Positions 16,808-25,071 of a stretch of 64,000 bases of DNA are shown one piece after another. Origin of the DNA: Desulfovibrio sp. JC010 (GTDB lineage Bacteria > Desulfobacterota > Desulfovibrionia > Desulfovibrionales > Desulfovibrionaceae). The DNA lies in contig NZ_VOIQ01000002.1 in assembly GCF_010470675.1 (NCBI RefSeq), forward strand, positions 310,001 to 374,000. The letters run 5' to 3'. How positions within the stretch are numbered: the stretch's first letter is position 1; every line of letters begins with the position of its first letter. Under the pieces are notes generated by a model, which worked only from the letters and a program-made list of their open reading frames with translations, was not told the DNA's origin and did no database searches. The translations under genes were made by a program, and so were the position numbers.

Positions 16808-18176
16808 TTTCCCGACAGATACACGCTCCTACGACCTCGTGGTCGTAGGAGCCGGTCCGGGCGGCTTTGACGCCGCCCTCGAAGCTGCGGAAGAAGGCAT
16901 CAAAGTCGCGCTGGTGGAAAAGGACCTGCTCGGCGGAACCTGCCTCAATGTGGGCTGTATTCCCACCAAGATGTATCTCGGTGCCACCTCTCCGGTGGAA
17001 GAGCTTGCCGCCCAGTCCAAGGCCCGCGTTGCCAAGGGTGAAATCGAAATAGATTTCAAGGCCCTGTGCACCAAGAAGGACCGCTTCATCGCGGCCACCC
17101 GCAAGGCCATGACCCAGAAAGCCAAAAAGCTGGGCATTGACATCTATCCTGCTGTAGCCAAGGTGATCGAACCCGGTAAAGTGGAAGTTTCCCACCCCGA
17201 AGAACAGGCTGTGCTAGAGTACAAAAACCTGATCCTCGCTACCGGTTCCCACCCCACCGTATTTCCCGGTCTGGAGCCGGACAACGAAACCATCCTCGAC
17301 AATGCGGGATTTCTTGCCCTCGAAGAAATGCCCACCTCGCTGCTGGTCATCGGCGCGGGTTTTATCGGCCTTGAAATGGCCCAGATCGCGCACCGCACCG
17401 GCTGCAAGATCACCGTTGTGGATGCTCTTGACCGCATTGCGGTTTACGAGGACCCGGAAGTCTCCAAGGCTTTACAGGGTGTGTTCAAGCGTCACAAGTG
17501 GAATTTCAATCTCGGTGTGAAGGTCAAGTCCGTAACTGCGGAGAACGGACAGGCCGTGCTGCGCACTGAAGACGGTGAAGAATTCACCGCCGACAAGGCA
17601 CTCATCGCCATCGGACGCCGCCCCAATTCCGCAGACATGGGTCTCGAAACATTGGGCGTGGAAACCGAAGGTCCCGGTTTCGTCAAGGTTAACAAAAACC
17701 TCGAAGCCGCCGACAATGTCTACGCCATCGGTGACCTGAACGGAAAAATCCTGCTCGCCCACGCCGCCAGCCATCAGGCCGGATACGTGGTCCGCCGCCT
17801 TGCCGGAAAAACAGACGGTCCCTACGAGCACGGACCGATTCCGTCCATTCTTTACGGTTCCCCGGAAACCATGCGTGTAGGACTCATGCCCTCTGACCTT
17901 GAAGGCAAAGGCGAGGTAAAGACCTCCTCCTTCCCGCTGGTGGCCAACCCCATTGCGCAGGCTTATGCATCCACGCAGGGCTTTGTAAAAGTGGTCTGGC
18001 TGGACGACAAAGTTGCCGGAATCACCGCGGTTGGACACCATGTGTCCGGCTTCACCACCGCAGCAGCCATGATCGTACAGGAAGGCTGGACCAAGGATGA
18101 TATCCACAAGGTTGTCTTCCCACATCCTTCTCTGGACGAAGCACTGCTCGGTGCTTTGAAGGCTGAACAGAAATAA
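16794..18176 (+). CDS. lpdA: Dihydrolipoyl dehydrogenase (L-protein)
   Basis: This 460-residue flavoprotein reoxidises dihydrolipoyl-GcvH with NAD+. It has the FAD motif VGAGPGG (18-24), the redox disulfide GGTCLNVGCIPTK (C50, C55), an NAD motif VIGAGFIGLE near 190, and the C-terminal catalytic HPxxxE (HPSLDE). It is the last gene of the gcv cluster and overlaps gcvPB by 14 bases. No gcvT (aminomethyltransferase) lies in this cluster, so the T-protein must be encoded elsewhere. Confidence 0.96.
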   Translation: MTSNSFPTDTRSYDLVVVGAGPGGFDAALEAAEEGIKVALVEKDLLGGTCLNVGCIPTKMYLGATSPVEELAAQSKARVAKGEIEIDFKALCTKKDRFIAATRKAMTQKAKKLGIDIYPAVAKVIEPGKVEVSHPEEQAVLEYKNLILATGSHPTVFPGLEPDNETILDNAGFLALEEMPTSLLVIGAGFIGLEMAQIAHRTGCKITVVDALDRIAVYEDPEVSKALQGVFKRHKWNFNLGVKVKSVTAENGQAVLRTEDGEEFTADKALIAIGRRPNSADMGLETLGVETEGPGFVKVNKNLEAADNVYAIGDLNGKILLAHAASHQAGYVVRRLAGKTDGPYEHGPIPSILYGSPETMRVGLMPSDLEGKGEVKTSSFPLVANPIAQAYASTQGFVKVVWLDDKVAGITAVGHHVSGFTTAAAMIVQEGWTKDDIHKVVFPHPSLDEALLGALKAEQK

Positions 18177-18180
18177 GAAT

Positions 18181-18268
18181 GCCTCCGGCGGCTCTCCGAG
18201 GGCCAAAGAAACTTTTTAAAAAAAGTTTCTCTGGACACTTCAAAAACTTTTAGTTTTGGCTTCGCCGC
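18181..18268 (+). repeat. Dispersed intergenic element, copy C
   Basis: Starting 5 nt after the lpd stop, it reads GCCTCCGGCGGC, GAGGGCCAAAG, hairpin arms AAACTTTTT / AAAAAGTTT with CTCTGGAC, then CAAAAACTTTTAG and GGCTTCGCCGC. It is the best match to a consensus of the seven copies. Confidence 0.85.
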
Positions 18269-18295
18269 TGTGTATGGCACGCCTACAAAACTTGG

Positions 18296-18333
18296 AAGGC
18301 CCTCCGTTCTTTTGAACGGAGGGCCTTTTGATT
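18296..18333. terminator. Terminator between lpd and the convergent toxin gene
   Basis: A perfect 14-bp stem AAGGCCCTCCGTTC / GAACGGAGGGCCTT has a TTTT loop and a T-rich plus-strand tail. Confidence 0.93.
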
Positions 18334-18354
18334 TTTAAACCGAAACAAACTTTT

Positions 18355-18639
18355 CTATTCAATATCCTGCCAATCCTGACTGTGCCGCAACACCCTCAAT
18401 ATTTCGACCTCTTCATTACAGCAATAAGCTACGAGATAGGCTCCTTTCAATACAATCAACTCGCGGGTTCCCGGAACTCTCCCGGCCCGACCGATTTGCG
18501 GATGTTTTTCTAAGATCCTTACATTCTTTAATATGGCGGAGGCTACTTTTCTGGCTGACTTAGGATCGTCTTGAAGTATGTACTCGTAAATGGAATCCAG
18601 ATCACGGGTAGCACGCTCAAGCCATTTAATCTTCGGCAT
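18355..18639 (-). CDS. Type II toxin, RelE/ParE family
   Basis: The 94-residue basic protein has the ParE/RelE layout: KIKWLERATRDLDSIYEYI, then ILEKHPQIGRAGRVPGTRELIV, then LVAYCCNEEVEILRVLRHSQDW. It is closer to the ParE/YafQ-type arrangement than to the pair at 5.5 kb. Its start overlaps the antitoxin stop by 14 bases. It is convergent with the gcv operon and insulated by a strong terminator. Confidence 0.92.
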   Translation of the reverse strand: MPKIKWLERATRDLDSIYEYILQDDPKSARKVASAILKNVRILEKHPQIGRAGRVPGTRELIVLKGAYLVAYCCNEEVEILRVLRHSQDWQDIE

Positions 18640-18877
18640 ACTTTGCCTCTAGCTCTTCATGGGAAGTCCATTTGGCGTCAGGCTTTCTGGCCTCTGCCAG
18701 CCCTTCCTGAATGGCTTGTACTTGCCATTCATTCACGTCCAGATAGCTTGAAATGGCTTCCCCAAATAAAAAAGCTTTTGATCTATTGGTTGCTTGAGCC
18801 AGTTTTTCAACCCGTTCTTTCATTTCAGATGTCATGCGGATTGTGACCACTTCACTCTTGGTTTCTTTATTGATCAT
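18626..18877 (-). CDS. Ribbon-helix-helix antitoxin (CopG/ParD-like)
   Basis: The start is the ATG at 18877, which follows TGGAGGCACCAAA; the frame is open further upstream but crosses the operator. The 83-residue protein has an N-terminal RHH motif (SEVVTIRMTSEMKERVEKLAQATNRSKAFLFGEAI) and a C-terminal toxin-binding tail. It should repress its own promoter at the inverted repeat directly upstream. Confidence 0.92.
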   Translation of the reverse strand: MINKETKSEVVTIRMTSEMKERVEKLAQATNRSKAFLFGEAISSYLDVNEWQVQAIQEGLAEARKPDAKWTSHEELEAKYAED

Positions 18878-18890
18878 TTTGGTGCCTCCA

Positions 18891-18923
18891 TTTGTATTAC
18901 AATATAATACACAGTAATACAAA
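18891..18923 (-). promoter_or_regulatory. Operator and promoter of the ParD/ParE-like pair
   Basis: A perfect 10-bp inverted repeat TTTGTATTAC / GTAATACAAA flanks a 13-bp AT-rich centre. The centre contains TATTAT on the minus strand, a good -10, so repressor binding would cover the promoter. Confidence 0.7.
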
Positions 18924-18966
18924 AAACAAGTCCAGCACTCCTCACCCGCACCAAGCGGATAATTTT

Positions 18967-20142
18967 CTAAGCCAACACAAACCGCTCTATCTCATCAATC
19001 CTCTTCAGATAATCCTGCGTATAAAGCGGCCCGTTGGCAGTAAATGTTGCTGCAGCATTTCTATGCACCTGACACCAGTACGCCAGCACCGGATTGGGCC
19101 AGATCCGTGAATATGTCTTAATCATGTGCAGGGTATTGTGGCAGACCGGGGTAAATTCCGCAGTTCGGGCCAGAAATTCAGTATAGTCCGTGCCGAGATC
19201 GAGAAAGAATGAACCAATTGCCCGCGCGCATTTGTAATTGGCACCGGACGAAAGCATTTCGAGCAGCTTATCTTCGGGAAATTTTTCCGGCTGCCATGGA
19301 CGCATCCATTCATCGGGGATGTTTTCTTCCGCTGAATAATCAATGCGTCCTTCTTTTAAAAACTGTTCTATTTTTCCGGCCAGTACGGGCCACATGGAAC
19401 CGATGTGCTCCACATCGCGGCTGGCGTGCAGCCCGGTAACGGTGTTGTTTTCTTCAGTGAGCTTGAACTTGAGAAACGGACAATGGGCCTCGATTTTCTT
19501 TTCCGAGCCGGACCATATTCCAGCAAAAATACGGTCCATTTCAATCACGGTCACTTTGTCCAATTCGCTTTCCCAACTTTTAAGAACAGGTGCAGCCGTC
19601 CGCCATATATCCGACCAGCCCTCAAGATATGAATAAGGATCAGGCCCGAATGCCGGATAATGAGAAAGCCGGGAAACAACGATGATGGGCACCTGCGGAA
19701 AACGCTGACGGAGATTACCGAGCATTTCCCGGTAACGCTTCAGGTAGCTGGACGGTTTGGCCTGCACCATGCCGAAATGTCCTTTCATCCACTCTTCGAA
19801 TTCAGGATGCTCCAACCATGCGTCGGGGCTAATGAAGAACATATACTTATCAGCATCATGTACAAAGATCGGGCTGTTTTCATGAAACAGATTCAGCACC
19901 ATAAGCTGCGGATCAGGATCAGCGGGCGTGATCATCTGAAACTGGTGGCTAAGCCTGCGTTCATGGTAAAATTTATCCAGCCCGAATTTCCTGTCCATGA
20001 CCTCCAGTTCTTTTGGGATGATTCCCGGAGAACTGTTATAAGTGAACGGGGAAGCAAGCACCCGGTAGGTACAAGGGTAACCGATCTGCTCCATTGCCCT
20101 GCCGAGGAAATCCATTTGACAGTTTCCCAAAAAATAAAGCAT
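18967..20142 (-). CDS. SGNH-like protein with WcbI-type GNCQ motif
   Basis: The 391-residue protein begins MLYFLGNCQM; a GNCQ motif directly after the first strand is typical of the WcbI polysaccharide-biosynthesis family, a relative of SGNH/GDSL hydrolases. A later ASRDVEHIG segment (about 249-257) supplies the D-x-x-H pair expected in that fold. No signal peptide or membrane helix is seen. The family links suggest acyl transfer or hydrolysis during surface glycan modification, but the substrate is unknown. It is transcribed divergently from the MBL-fold gene. Confidence 0.55.
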   Translation of the reverse strand: MLYFLGNCQMDFLGRAMEQIGYPCTYRVLASPFTYNSSPGIIPKELEVMDRKFGLDKFYHERRLSHQFQMITPADPDPQLMVLNLFHENSPIFVHDADKYMFFISPDAWLEHPEFEEWMKGHFGMVQAKPSSYLKRYREMLGNLRQRFPQVPIIVVSRLSHYPAFGPDPYSYLEGWSDIWRTAAPVLKSWESELDKVTVIEMDRIFAGIWSGSEKKIEAHCPFLKFKLTEENNTVTGLHASRDVEHIGSMWPVLAGKIEQFLKEGRIDYSAEENIPDEWMRPWQPEKFPEDKLLEMLSSGANYKCARAIGSFFLDLGTDYTEFLARTAEFTPVCHNTLHMIKTYSRIWPNPVLAYWCQVHRNAAATFTANGPLYTQDYLKRIDEIERFVLA

Positions 20143-20218
20143 TCTAAGTCCTTGATAGTTGTTGTTTAACTATAAAAGAGTTCACTCTATTGCCGACTTG
20201 CAGTCAAGCCTCGGAACT

Positions 20219-20848
20219 ATGAAAGAAATACAGATCGAAACGTTTGTACTCGGCCCCCTTAAGACCAATTCCTATCTGCTCACAGCCGGAAAAGATGCCG
20301 TGATTATCGACTGTGGAATGGAGCCGGAACCGATGATGCAGGCCATCCGGGAACGGCAACTTAATATTCAGGCGATATATCTGACCCATATGCACCTTGA
20401 CCATATCGGCGGAGTCGGTCCAGTGCAGAAAATGACAGGAGCAAATGTTTACGGAAATCATAAAGATCTTTACCTGCACGATATTCCTGTCAATGACGGA
20501 GGCTCACTTGAATTCAAGGAAATACTTGATTTTGAAATAACCGACCTCAGTCAGGGCCGCCATACCATCCTCAGCCACCCCGTGATGATCCTTGAAACTC
20601 CGGGGCACTCCCCGGGAAGTCTTTCATACTTCTTCCCTGCCCTGAATTCTATTTTTGTTGGCGATCTCATATTCATGATTTCCGTAGGCCGAACCGACCT
20701 CCCCGGCGGAAACAGCGATGAACTGCTCAGTTCCATACAAAACAGAATTTTCATCCTTCCCGGATCGACCCGAATATTTTCCGGGCACGGTCCGGCAACC
20801 TCTGTAAAACACGAACTGAAATACAATCCCCATTTTTTAGATCTATAA
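20219..20848 (+). CDS. MBL-fold metallohydrolase (glyoxalase II-like)
   Basis: The 209-residue protein has the dinuclear metal motif THMHLDH (residues 56-62), then PGHSPGS (His near 133), FVGDLIF (Asp near 155) and SGHGPAT (His near 195). This matches the hydroxyacylglutathione-hydrolase-like branch of the metallo-beta-lactamase superfamily. The start is set at the ATG at 20219 (MKEIQIETF); an upstream TTG in frame is weaker. The likely reaction is thioester hydrolysis, but the substrate is not determined. Confidence 0.9.
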   Translation: MKEIQIETFVLGPLKTNSYLLTAGKDAVIIDCGMEPEPMMQAIRERQLNIQAIYLTHMHLDHIGGVGPVQKMTGANVYGNHKDLYLHDIPVNDGGSLEFKEILDFEITDLSQGRHTILSHPVMILETPGHSPGSLSYFFPALNSIFVGDLIFMISVGRTDLPGGNSDELLSSIQNRIFILPGSTRIFSGHGPATSVKHELKYNPHFLDL

Positions 20849-20853
20849 AAAAA

Positions 20854-20878
20854 GGAGCACCCGATTCCGGGTACTCCT
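20854..20878. terminator. Hairpin terminator between convergent genes
   Basis: The stem GGAG-ACCCG / CGGGT-CTCC is followed on the minus strand by seven T (A tract at 20847-20853), so it chiefly ends the DRTGG-protein transcript. Confidence 0.75.
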
Positions 20879-20907
20879 CTCATCAATTCTCTACAGCCAG
20901 CTGAGAA

Positions 20908-21975
20908 CTAGTATTTCAGACCCAGCTGTTTTTTCAGATATCCGAAATCAATATGCTTTTCCACCAGATCAACACCGTGCCTGATCTTTGCCGACTCACG
21001 CAGCTTGTGGCGGGAAAGGATGTCTTCCATCTTCTTGGCAACACTGAAAGTATCATCACGAACCACTATAATGGGTGTTTCCAGCACTTCGGAACGGGTC
21101 AGAATAATATCGTTGGGGTAAAGGTTACCGGTCAGCACCAGACAAGGGCATTCCCCTTCAAGAGCCACCAACTGCACATCGGAACGGTCACCGCCGACAA
21201 TAACAGCTGAATTGCGGTGCCTGCGGAAGTGGGTCATGAAGTTTTCCACCTGCATGGTCCCGATAAGAAAACTTTCCACCGGCTGGTCGGTGCGGTTGTG
21301 GGCGGTGATGATCTTTCCGCCTAAGCGGTCAGCCAGATCACCAACCTTGATGGTACCCATGAGCGGGTCTTTAGGAATCACACCAAGCACTTTTACACCT
21401 TTCCGCTCAAGGAAGGGCTTAATCAGGGTGGTGATCTCATCCATGAAAGTCGGCGGAATATCGTTGAGCACGACTCCGGCCAGATTATCGCCCAGTGCTT
21501 CCTTGAGCACCACCAGATAATCGTAGTTCAGTTCCTTCTGGAAACGGTCAATGACCACGCACTTGATACCGAGGGTTTTAACCAGATGAATTCCATCCAC
21601 CCCGCAATATTTCCCGGAATACATGGACCCGGACCCGGCAACTAGAGTCAGGTCTTTACCCGCACTGATCTTGCCATAGCCGTCAACAATGGGCTGCACG
21701 TGGTCCTCAACCTTGCCGTTGAAAGCCTGCACCTTGAAATCGTGGGTAACAACCACCGGGGTGACCACATTGGGCGGATTGGATACACCGAGCACATCCT
21801 GAATAAAGAATGCATCCTCATCACCGAGCCTGCCGTCAATCTCCGCAGGAATAGCACCCACAGGCTTCATGTAACCAAGGCTGACCCCCTGCTTCTGAAA
21901 ATGAAGCCCCAAGCCCATGACAATCATGTTCTTGCCGGAATAGCCGCTAGTAGAGCCAATATATAAACCGGACAT
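20908..21975 (-). CDS. BioD-like/DRTGG domain protein (N-terminal half of phosphotransacetylase-like)
   Basis: The 355-residue protein has a P-loop-like N-terminal motif GSTSGYSGKN (K15) of the dethiobiotin-synthetase-like AAA_26 family. A DRTGG domain follows at about 215-320 (IPKDPLMGTIKVGDLADRLGG, then VIVGGDRSDVQLVALE). The combination corresponds to the regulatory N-terminal portion of large Pta enzymes without the catalytic PTA domain. It lies downstream of the ADP-forming acetyl-CoA synthetase on the same strand, so it probably senses or regulates acetyl-CoA/acetate metabolism; this is inference from context. Confidence 0.85.
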   Translation of the reverse strand: MSGLYIGSTSGYSGKNMIVMGLGLHFQKQGVSLGYMKPVGAIPAEIDGRLGDEDAFFIQDVLGVSNPPNVVTPVVVTHDFKVQAFNGKVEDHVQPIVDGYGKISAGKDLTLVAGSGSMYSGKYCGVDGIHLVKTLGIKCVVIDRFQKELNYDYLVVLKEALGDNLAGVVLNDIPPTFMDEITTLIKPFLERKGVKVLGVIPKDPLMGTIKVGDLADRLGGKIITAHNRTDQPVESFLIGTMQVENFMTHFRRHRNSAVIVGGDRSDVQLVALEGECPCLVLTGNLYPNDIILTRSEVLETPIIVVRDDTFSVAKKMEDILSRHKLRESAKIRHGVDLVEKHIDFGYLKKQLGLKY

Positions 21976-22024
21976 AAAGTCCTCCTTGAATTAAAACTAT
22001 TTCAAAGAAAATTTTTAATACGTC

Positions 22025-22112
22025 AGCGGCGAAGCCCAAATAAAAGTTTTTGAAGAGTCCAGAGAAACTTTTTCCAAAAAGTTTCTCTGGCCCCCGGAGG
22101 GCCGCCGGAGGC
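22025..22112 (-). repeat. Dispersed intergenic element, copy D
   Basis: On the minus strand it starts 4 nt after the acetyl-CoA synthetase stop: GCCTCCGGCGGCCC, GGGGGCCAGAG, arms AAACTTTTT / AAAAAGTTT, CTCTGGACTC, CAAAAACTTTTA and GGCTTCGCCGC. It separates this gene from the downstream DRTGG gene. Confidence 0.85.
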
Positions 22113-22116
22113 ATTC

Positions 22117-24225
22117 TTAACTAACAGTCATGCGCATATTGGCGACCACAGCTCCGTCAGGGCCCGCGATGACCGGATTGAATTCAGCTTCCTGAATTTC
22201 CGGCAGATCGGAAGCCATCTGTGAAACCATGAGCAGGATATCCTCCAATGCTCCAAGATTAACAGCCGCTCCTCCGCGAACCCCTCTCAGAATCGGGTAA
22301 GCCTTGATCTCACGGATCATTTCCTGTGAATCATTGAGTGCCAGCGGAGCCAGCCGCGATGATACATCACCGAGCAGGTCCACGTGAAGCCCTGCAAGGG
22401 AGAAATTTATGAGCGGGCCGAACTGCGGGTCACGCTTGAAACTGACCACAAGTTCATGAGAATCCTTGGGTCCCATAGCCTGCACCAGACACCCGGTAAT
22501 GTAGGCATCCTTGCACCTTCTGGCTGCGCGGGTGGTAATTTCCAAAAAGGCTTTACGCAAAGCCTGCGGGGTCTGGATATCGGTAACGACCAGACCGAGT
22601 TCCTGTTTACGGGAAATCTGGGGCGAAGCAACTTTAAGGGCCACAGGATAGCCGATCCTCTTGGCAGCCTTGGCAGCCTGATTGGATGTGCGGGCCAGTA
22701 CGGTTTCCGGCACGGGCAGTTCGTAGGCAGAAGCCAATTGCTGGGCATCCAGCTCCACCAGCTCGGTCAAACCGGTCTTGCGGCAGTTCTCCACTATGGA
22801 TTTGGCCTTGGAGTAATCCCGCCTGAAACAGACATCAATGGGCCAGTCCTTTTTCTGCCAGCGGTAACAGCGGGTCATGGCGTCAAGAGAGCGGACCGCG
22901 GCTTCTGGAAATTCATAACAGGGAATCCCGGCAGCACGCAGCATGCGACGGGCTTTTCTGGTAGAATGATCACCCATGAAGCAGGTAATTATGGGCTTGT
23001 CGCATTCTTTTTCCAGCTCGATAATATCTGCGGCAACCTTTTCCACATCATCAAGTATGTTGGCTGCCGGAGTCAGAATGACCAGAATGGAATGAAAAGC
23101 ATTATCCTCGGCAACCGCCCGCAAGACCTTGTGATAGGTATCGGCCTTGGCATCACCGAGCATGTCGATGGGATTGTAAAGCGATGCGTAAGGCGGCAGT
23201 ACTTCCTTCATCTTATCCAATGTGGATGAAGACGGAGTGAGAATATTCAGAGTGCCCTTCTCGCACATGTCGGTGGCTAGAATTCCTGGCCCGCCGGAGT
23301 TGGTTACTATGGCCACATTGGAACCGTTCGGCAACGGCTGACAGGAAAATGCATGGGCAAGGTTGAACATATCCTCAATATCAACAGCCTGCAGGACTCC
23401 GGTCTGACGGAAAGCGGCGTTGTAGGCGGAGGTTGCCCCGGTCAAAGCCCCGGCATGGGCGGAAGCCGCACGGGCACCGGACGGGGTTTCCCCGGCCCGC
23501 AGCAGGATAAGCGGCTTCTTGAAGGTGGTGTCGTAAGCTGTACGCAGAAAATCCTGACCGTCTTTGAGGGTCTCGCAATAGCCGACAATCACCTTTGTAT
23601 CATCGTCCCCGGCAAGATAGTTGAACATGGTGGCTTCGCCCAGCACGGCCTTATTACCGAGGCTGATAAACTTGGAAAAACCGACCCCTTCACTATTGGC
23701 CCAGTCAAGTGCGGTACTGCACATGGCCCCGGACTGAGAAAGAAAAGCTATGTTACCCTTAAGGGTGAAGTCAGGATCAAGGCTGGCATTCATGGACAGG
23801 GACGAATTCATCAAGCCCATGCAATTGGGGCCGAGAATAATCATGTCATGATTCTTGGCAGTCCTTGCCAATTGCTTTTCCAGACGGTAACCTTCGCGTC
23901 CGGTTTCACCGTAACCGCCGCTGGTGACAACAGCAGCCCGGACCGGGATGTTCGAAAGTTCATCAACAGCCTTGATAGCCTGGGCAGGCGGCAGGCAGAT
24001 CAGGGCCAGATCAGTCCCCCGAGGTAACCCGGAAACAGAAGAAAAAGCGTCCAGACCGTGAACTTCGGCCCCTTCCCCATTGACGGGGAATATTTTTCCC
24101 CTATATCCAGAAGCAAGAAGGTTGGCGACGATTATAGCGGCCTTGTCTCCGGGATCGGCAGAAACTCCGATTACGGCAATTGATTCAGGCTCAAACAAAG
24201 CCTTTAAACATGAGTAAGAATACAT
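22117..24225 (-). CDS. Acetate-CoA ligase (ADP-forming), alpha-beta fusion
   Basis: This enzyme interconverts acetyl-CoA, ADP and Pi with acetate, CoA and ATP, conserving energy in anaerobes. The order is a CoA-binding domain (IAVIGVSADPGDKAA, near 18), succinyl-CoA-ligase-like domains with the phosphorylated His257 in SAHAGALTG, then a C-terminal ATP-grasp domain ending PEIQEAEFNPVI. In the ATP-grasp part the usual HKSDVGGV loop reads RKQELGLV, so nucleotide handling may differ. I use the ATG at 24225, which makes the active His residue 257 as in characterised ACD enzymes; a TTG at 24243 is an alternative. It is divergent from rnc. Confidence 0.92.
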   Translation of the reverse strand: MYSYSCLKALFEPESIAVIGVSADPGDKAAIIVANLLASGYRGKIFPVNGEGAEVHGLDAFSSVSGLPRGTDLALICLPPAQAIKAVDELSNIPVRAAVVTSGGYGETGREGYRLEKQLARTAKNHDMIILGPNCMGLMNSSLSMNASLDPDFTLKGNIAFLSQSGAMCSTALDWANSEGVGFSKFISLGNKAVLGEATMFNYLAGDDDTKVIVGYCETLKDGQDFLRTAYDTTFKKPLILLRAGETPSGARAASAHAGALTGATSAYNAAFRQTGVLQAVDIEDMFNLAHAFSCQPLPNGSNVAIVTNSGGPGILATDMCEKGTLNILTPSSSTLDKMKEVLPPYASLYNPIDMLGDAKADTYHKVLRAVAEDNAFHSILVILTPAANILDDVEKVAADIIELEKECDKPIITCFMGDHSTRKARRMLRAAGIPCYEFPEAAVRSLDAMTRCYRWQKKDWPIDVCFRRDYSKAKSIVENCRKTGLTELVELDAQQLASAYELPVPETVLARTSNQAAKAAKRIGYPVALKVASPQISRKQELGLVVTDIQTPQALRKAFLEITTRAARRCKDAYITGCLVQAMGPKDSHELVVSFKRDPQFGPLINFSLAGLHVDLLGDVSSRLAPLALNDSQEMIREIKAYPILRGVRGGAAVNLGALEDILLMVSQMASDLPEIQEAEFNPVIAGPDGAVVANMRMTVS

Positions 24226-24253
24226 TCGATAATATAAATTCAAGCAGGGTTGT

Positions 24254-24967
24254 ATGGTAGAAAATTTTTCTCGCCTCCAGCAAGGTATCCACTATCGATT
24301 TTCGCAAGTCAAGCATTTAGCCACGGCACTGACCCACAGTTCATGGGCAAATGAACAATCCGAACCGATCGAAGACAACGAAAGGCTGGAATTTTTGGGG
24401 GACGCGGTGCTGGAACTCTGCGTGACCGAAGAGCTGTTTAAACGGTTTAAGGACGCCCACGAAGGCCAGCTGACCAAGATCAGATCCAAACTGGTCAAGG
24501 AAAAAAGTCTTGCAGCCATCGCCCGGGAATTGGAGATAAACGCATTTCTTAAACTGGGCAAAGGCGAAGAAGCACAGGGCGGGCGCACCCGCTCATCCCT
24601 GCTGGCCGATGCCATGGAAGCGGTTATCGGAGCAGTTTTTCTGGACGGCGGCTATGCGGAAGCGCAAAAATTCATCATGAGAATTTTTGAAAATAAATGG
24701 CCTGAAACCTTTCAGATAGAAAGCTCCAAAGATTTCAAGAGCAAACTGCAGGAAGTGACACAGGCAAGATTCAAAGAACGTCCCACCTACGTGCTGACCG
24801 GGACCAAAGGTCCGGAACATGAAAAAATATTTATGGTAAACCTGAATCTCCCGGACGGGAAATCATTTGATTCGGAAGGCAGCAGTTTGAAAAAAGCCGA
24901 GCAGACAGCTGCGGCCAAGGCTTTGGACTATCTCGCTGAAGCTGAAAGCGAAACAGACCCTGTTTAA
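24254..24967 (+). CDS. rnc: Ribonuclease III
   Basis: RNase III cuts double-stranded RNA during rRNA and mRNA processing. The signature NERLEFLGDAVL is at 42-53, the second acidic site is ADAMEAVIGAVFLDGG, and a C-terminal dsRBD spans about 155-228 (KSKLQEVTQ to KKAEQTAAAKALDYL). The length of 237 residues is typical. It stands alone and diverges from the acetyl-CoA synthetase gene, with only 28 bp between start codons. Confidence 0.97.
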   Translation: MVENFSRLQQGIHYRFSQVKHLATALTHSSWANEQSEPIEDNERLEFLGDAVLELCVTEELFKRFKDAHEGQLTKIRSKLVKEKSLAAIARELEINAFLKLGKGEEAQGGRTRSSLLADAMEAVIGAVFLDGGYAEAQKFIMRIFENKWPETFQIESSKDFKSKLQEVTQARFKERPTYVLTGTKGPEHEKIFMVNLNLPDGKSFDSEGSSLKKAEQTAAAKALDYLAEAESETDPV

Positions 24968-25002
24968 AATTTCCTATCTTTTTTCCTACCCCAAAACGCA
25001 AC

Positions 25003-25043
25003 CAAGGACTGGGAGGCGGTGATCAATCGCCTCCACAGTCCTT
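25003..25043. terminator. Hairpin between convergent rnc and flagellin genes
   Basis: A stem AAGGACTG-GGAGGCG / CGCCTCC-CAGTCCTT carries a 9-nt loop. The tails on both sides are only moderately T-rich. Confidence 0.65.
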
Positions 25044-25071
25044 AATCTTCACCCGATTATCTCAAGCGGCG

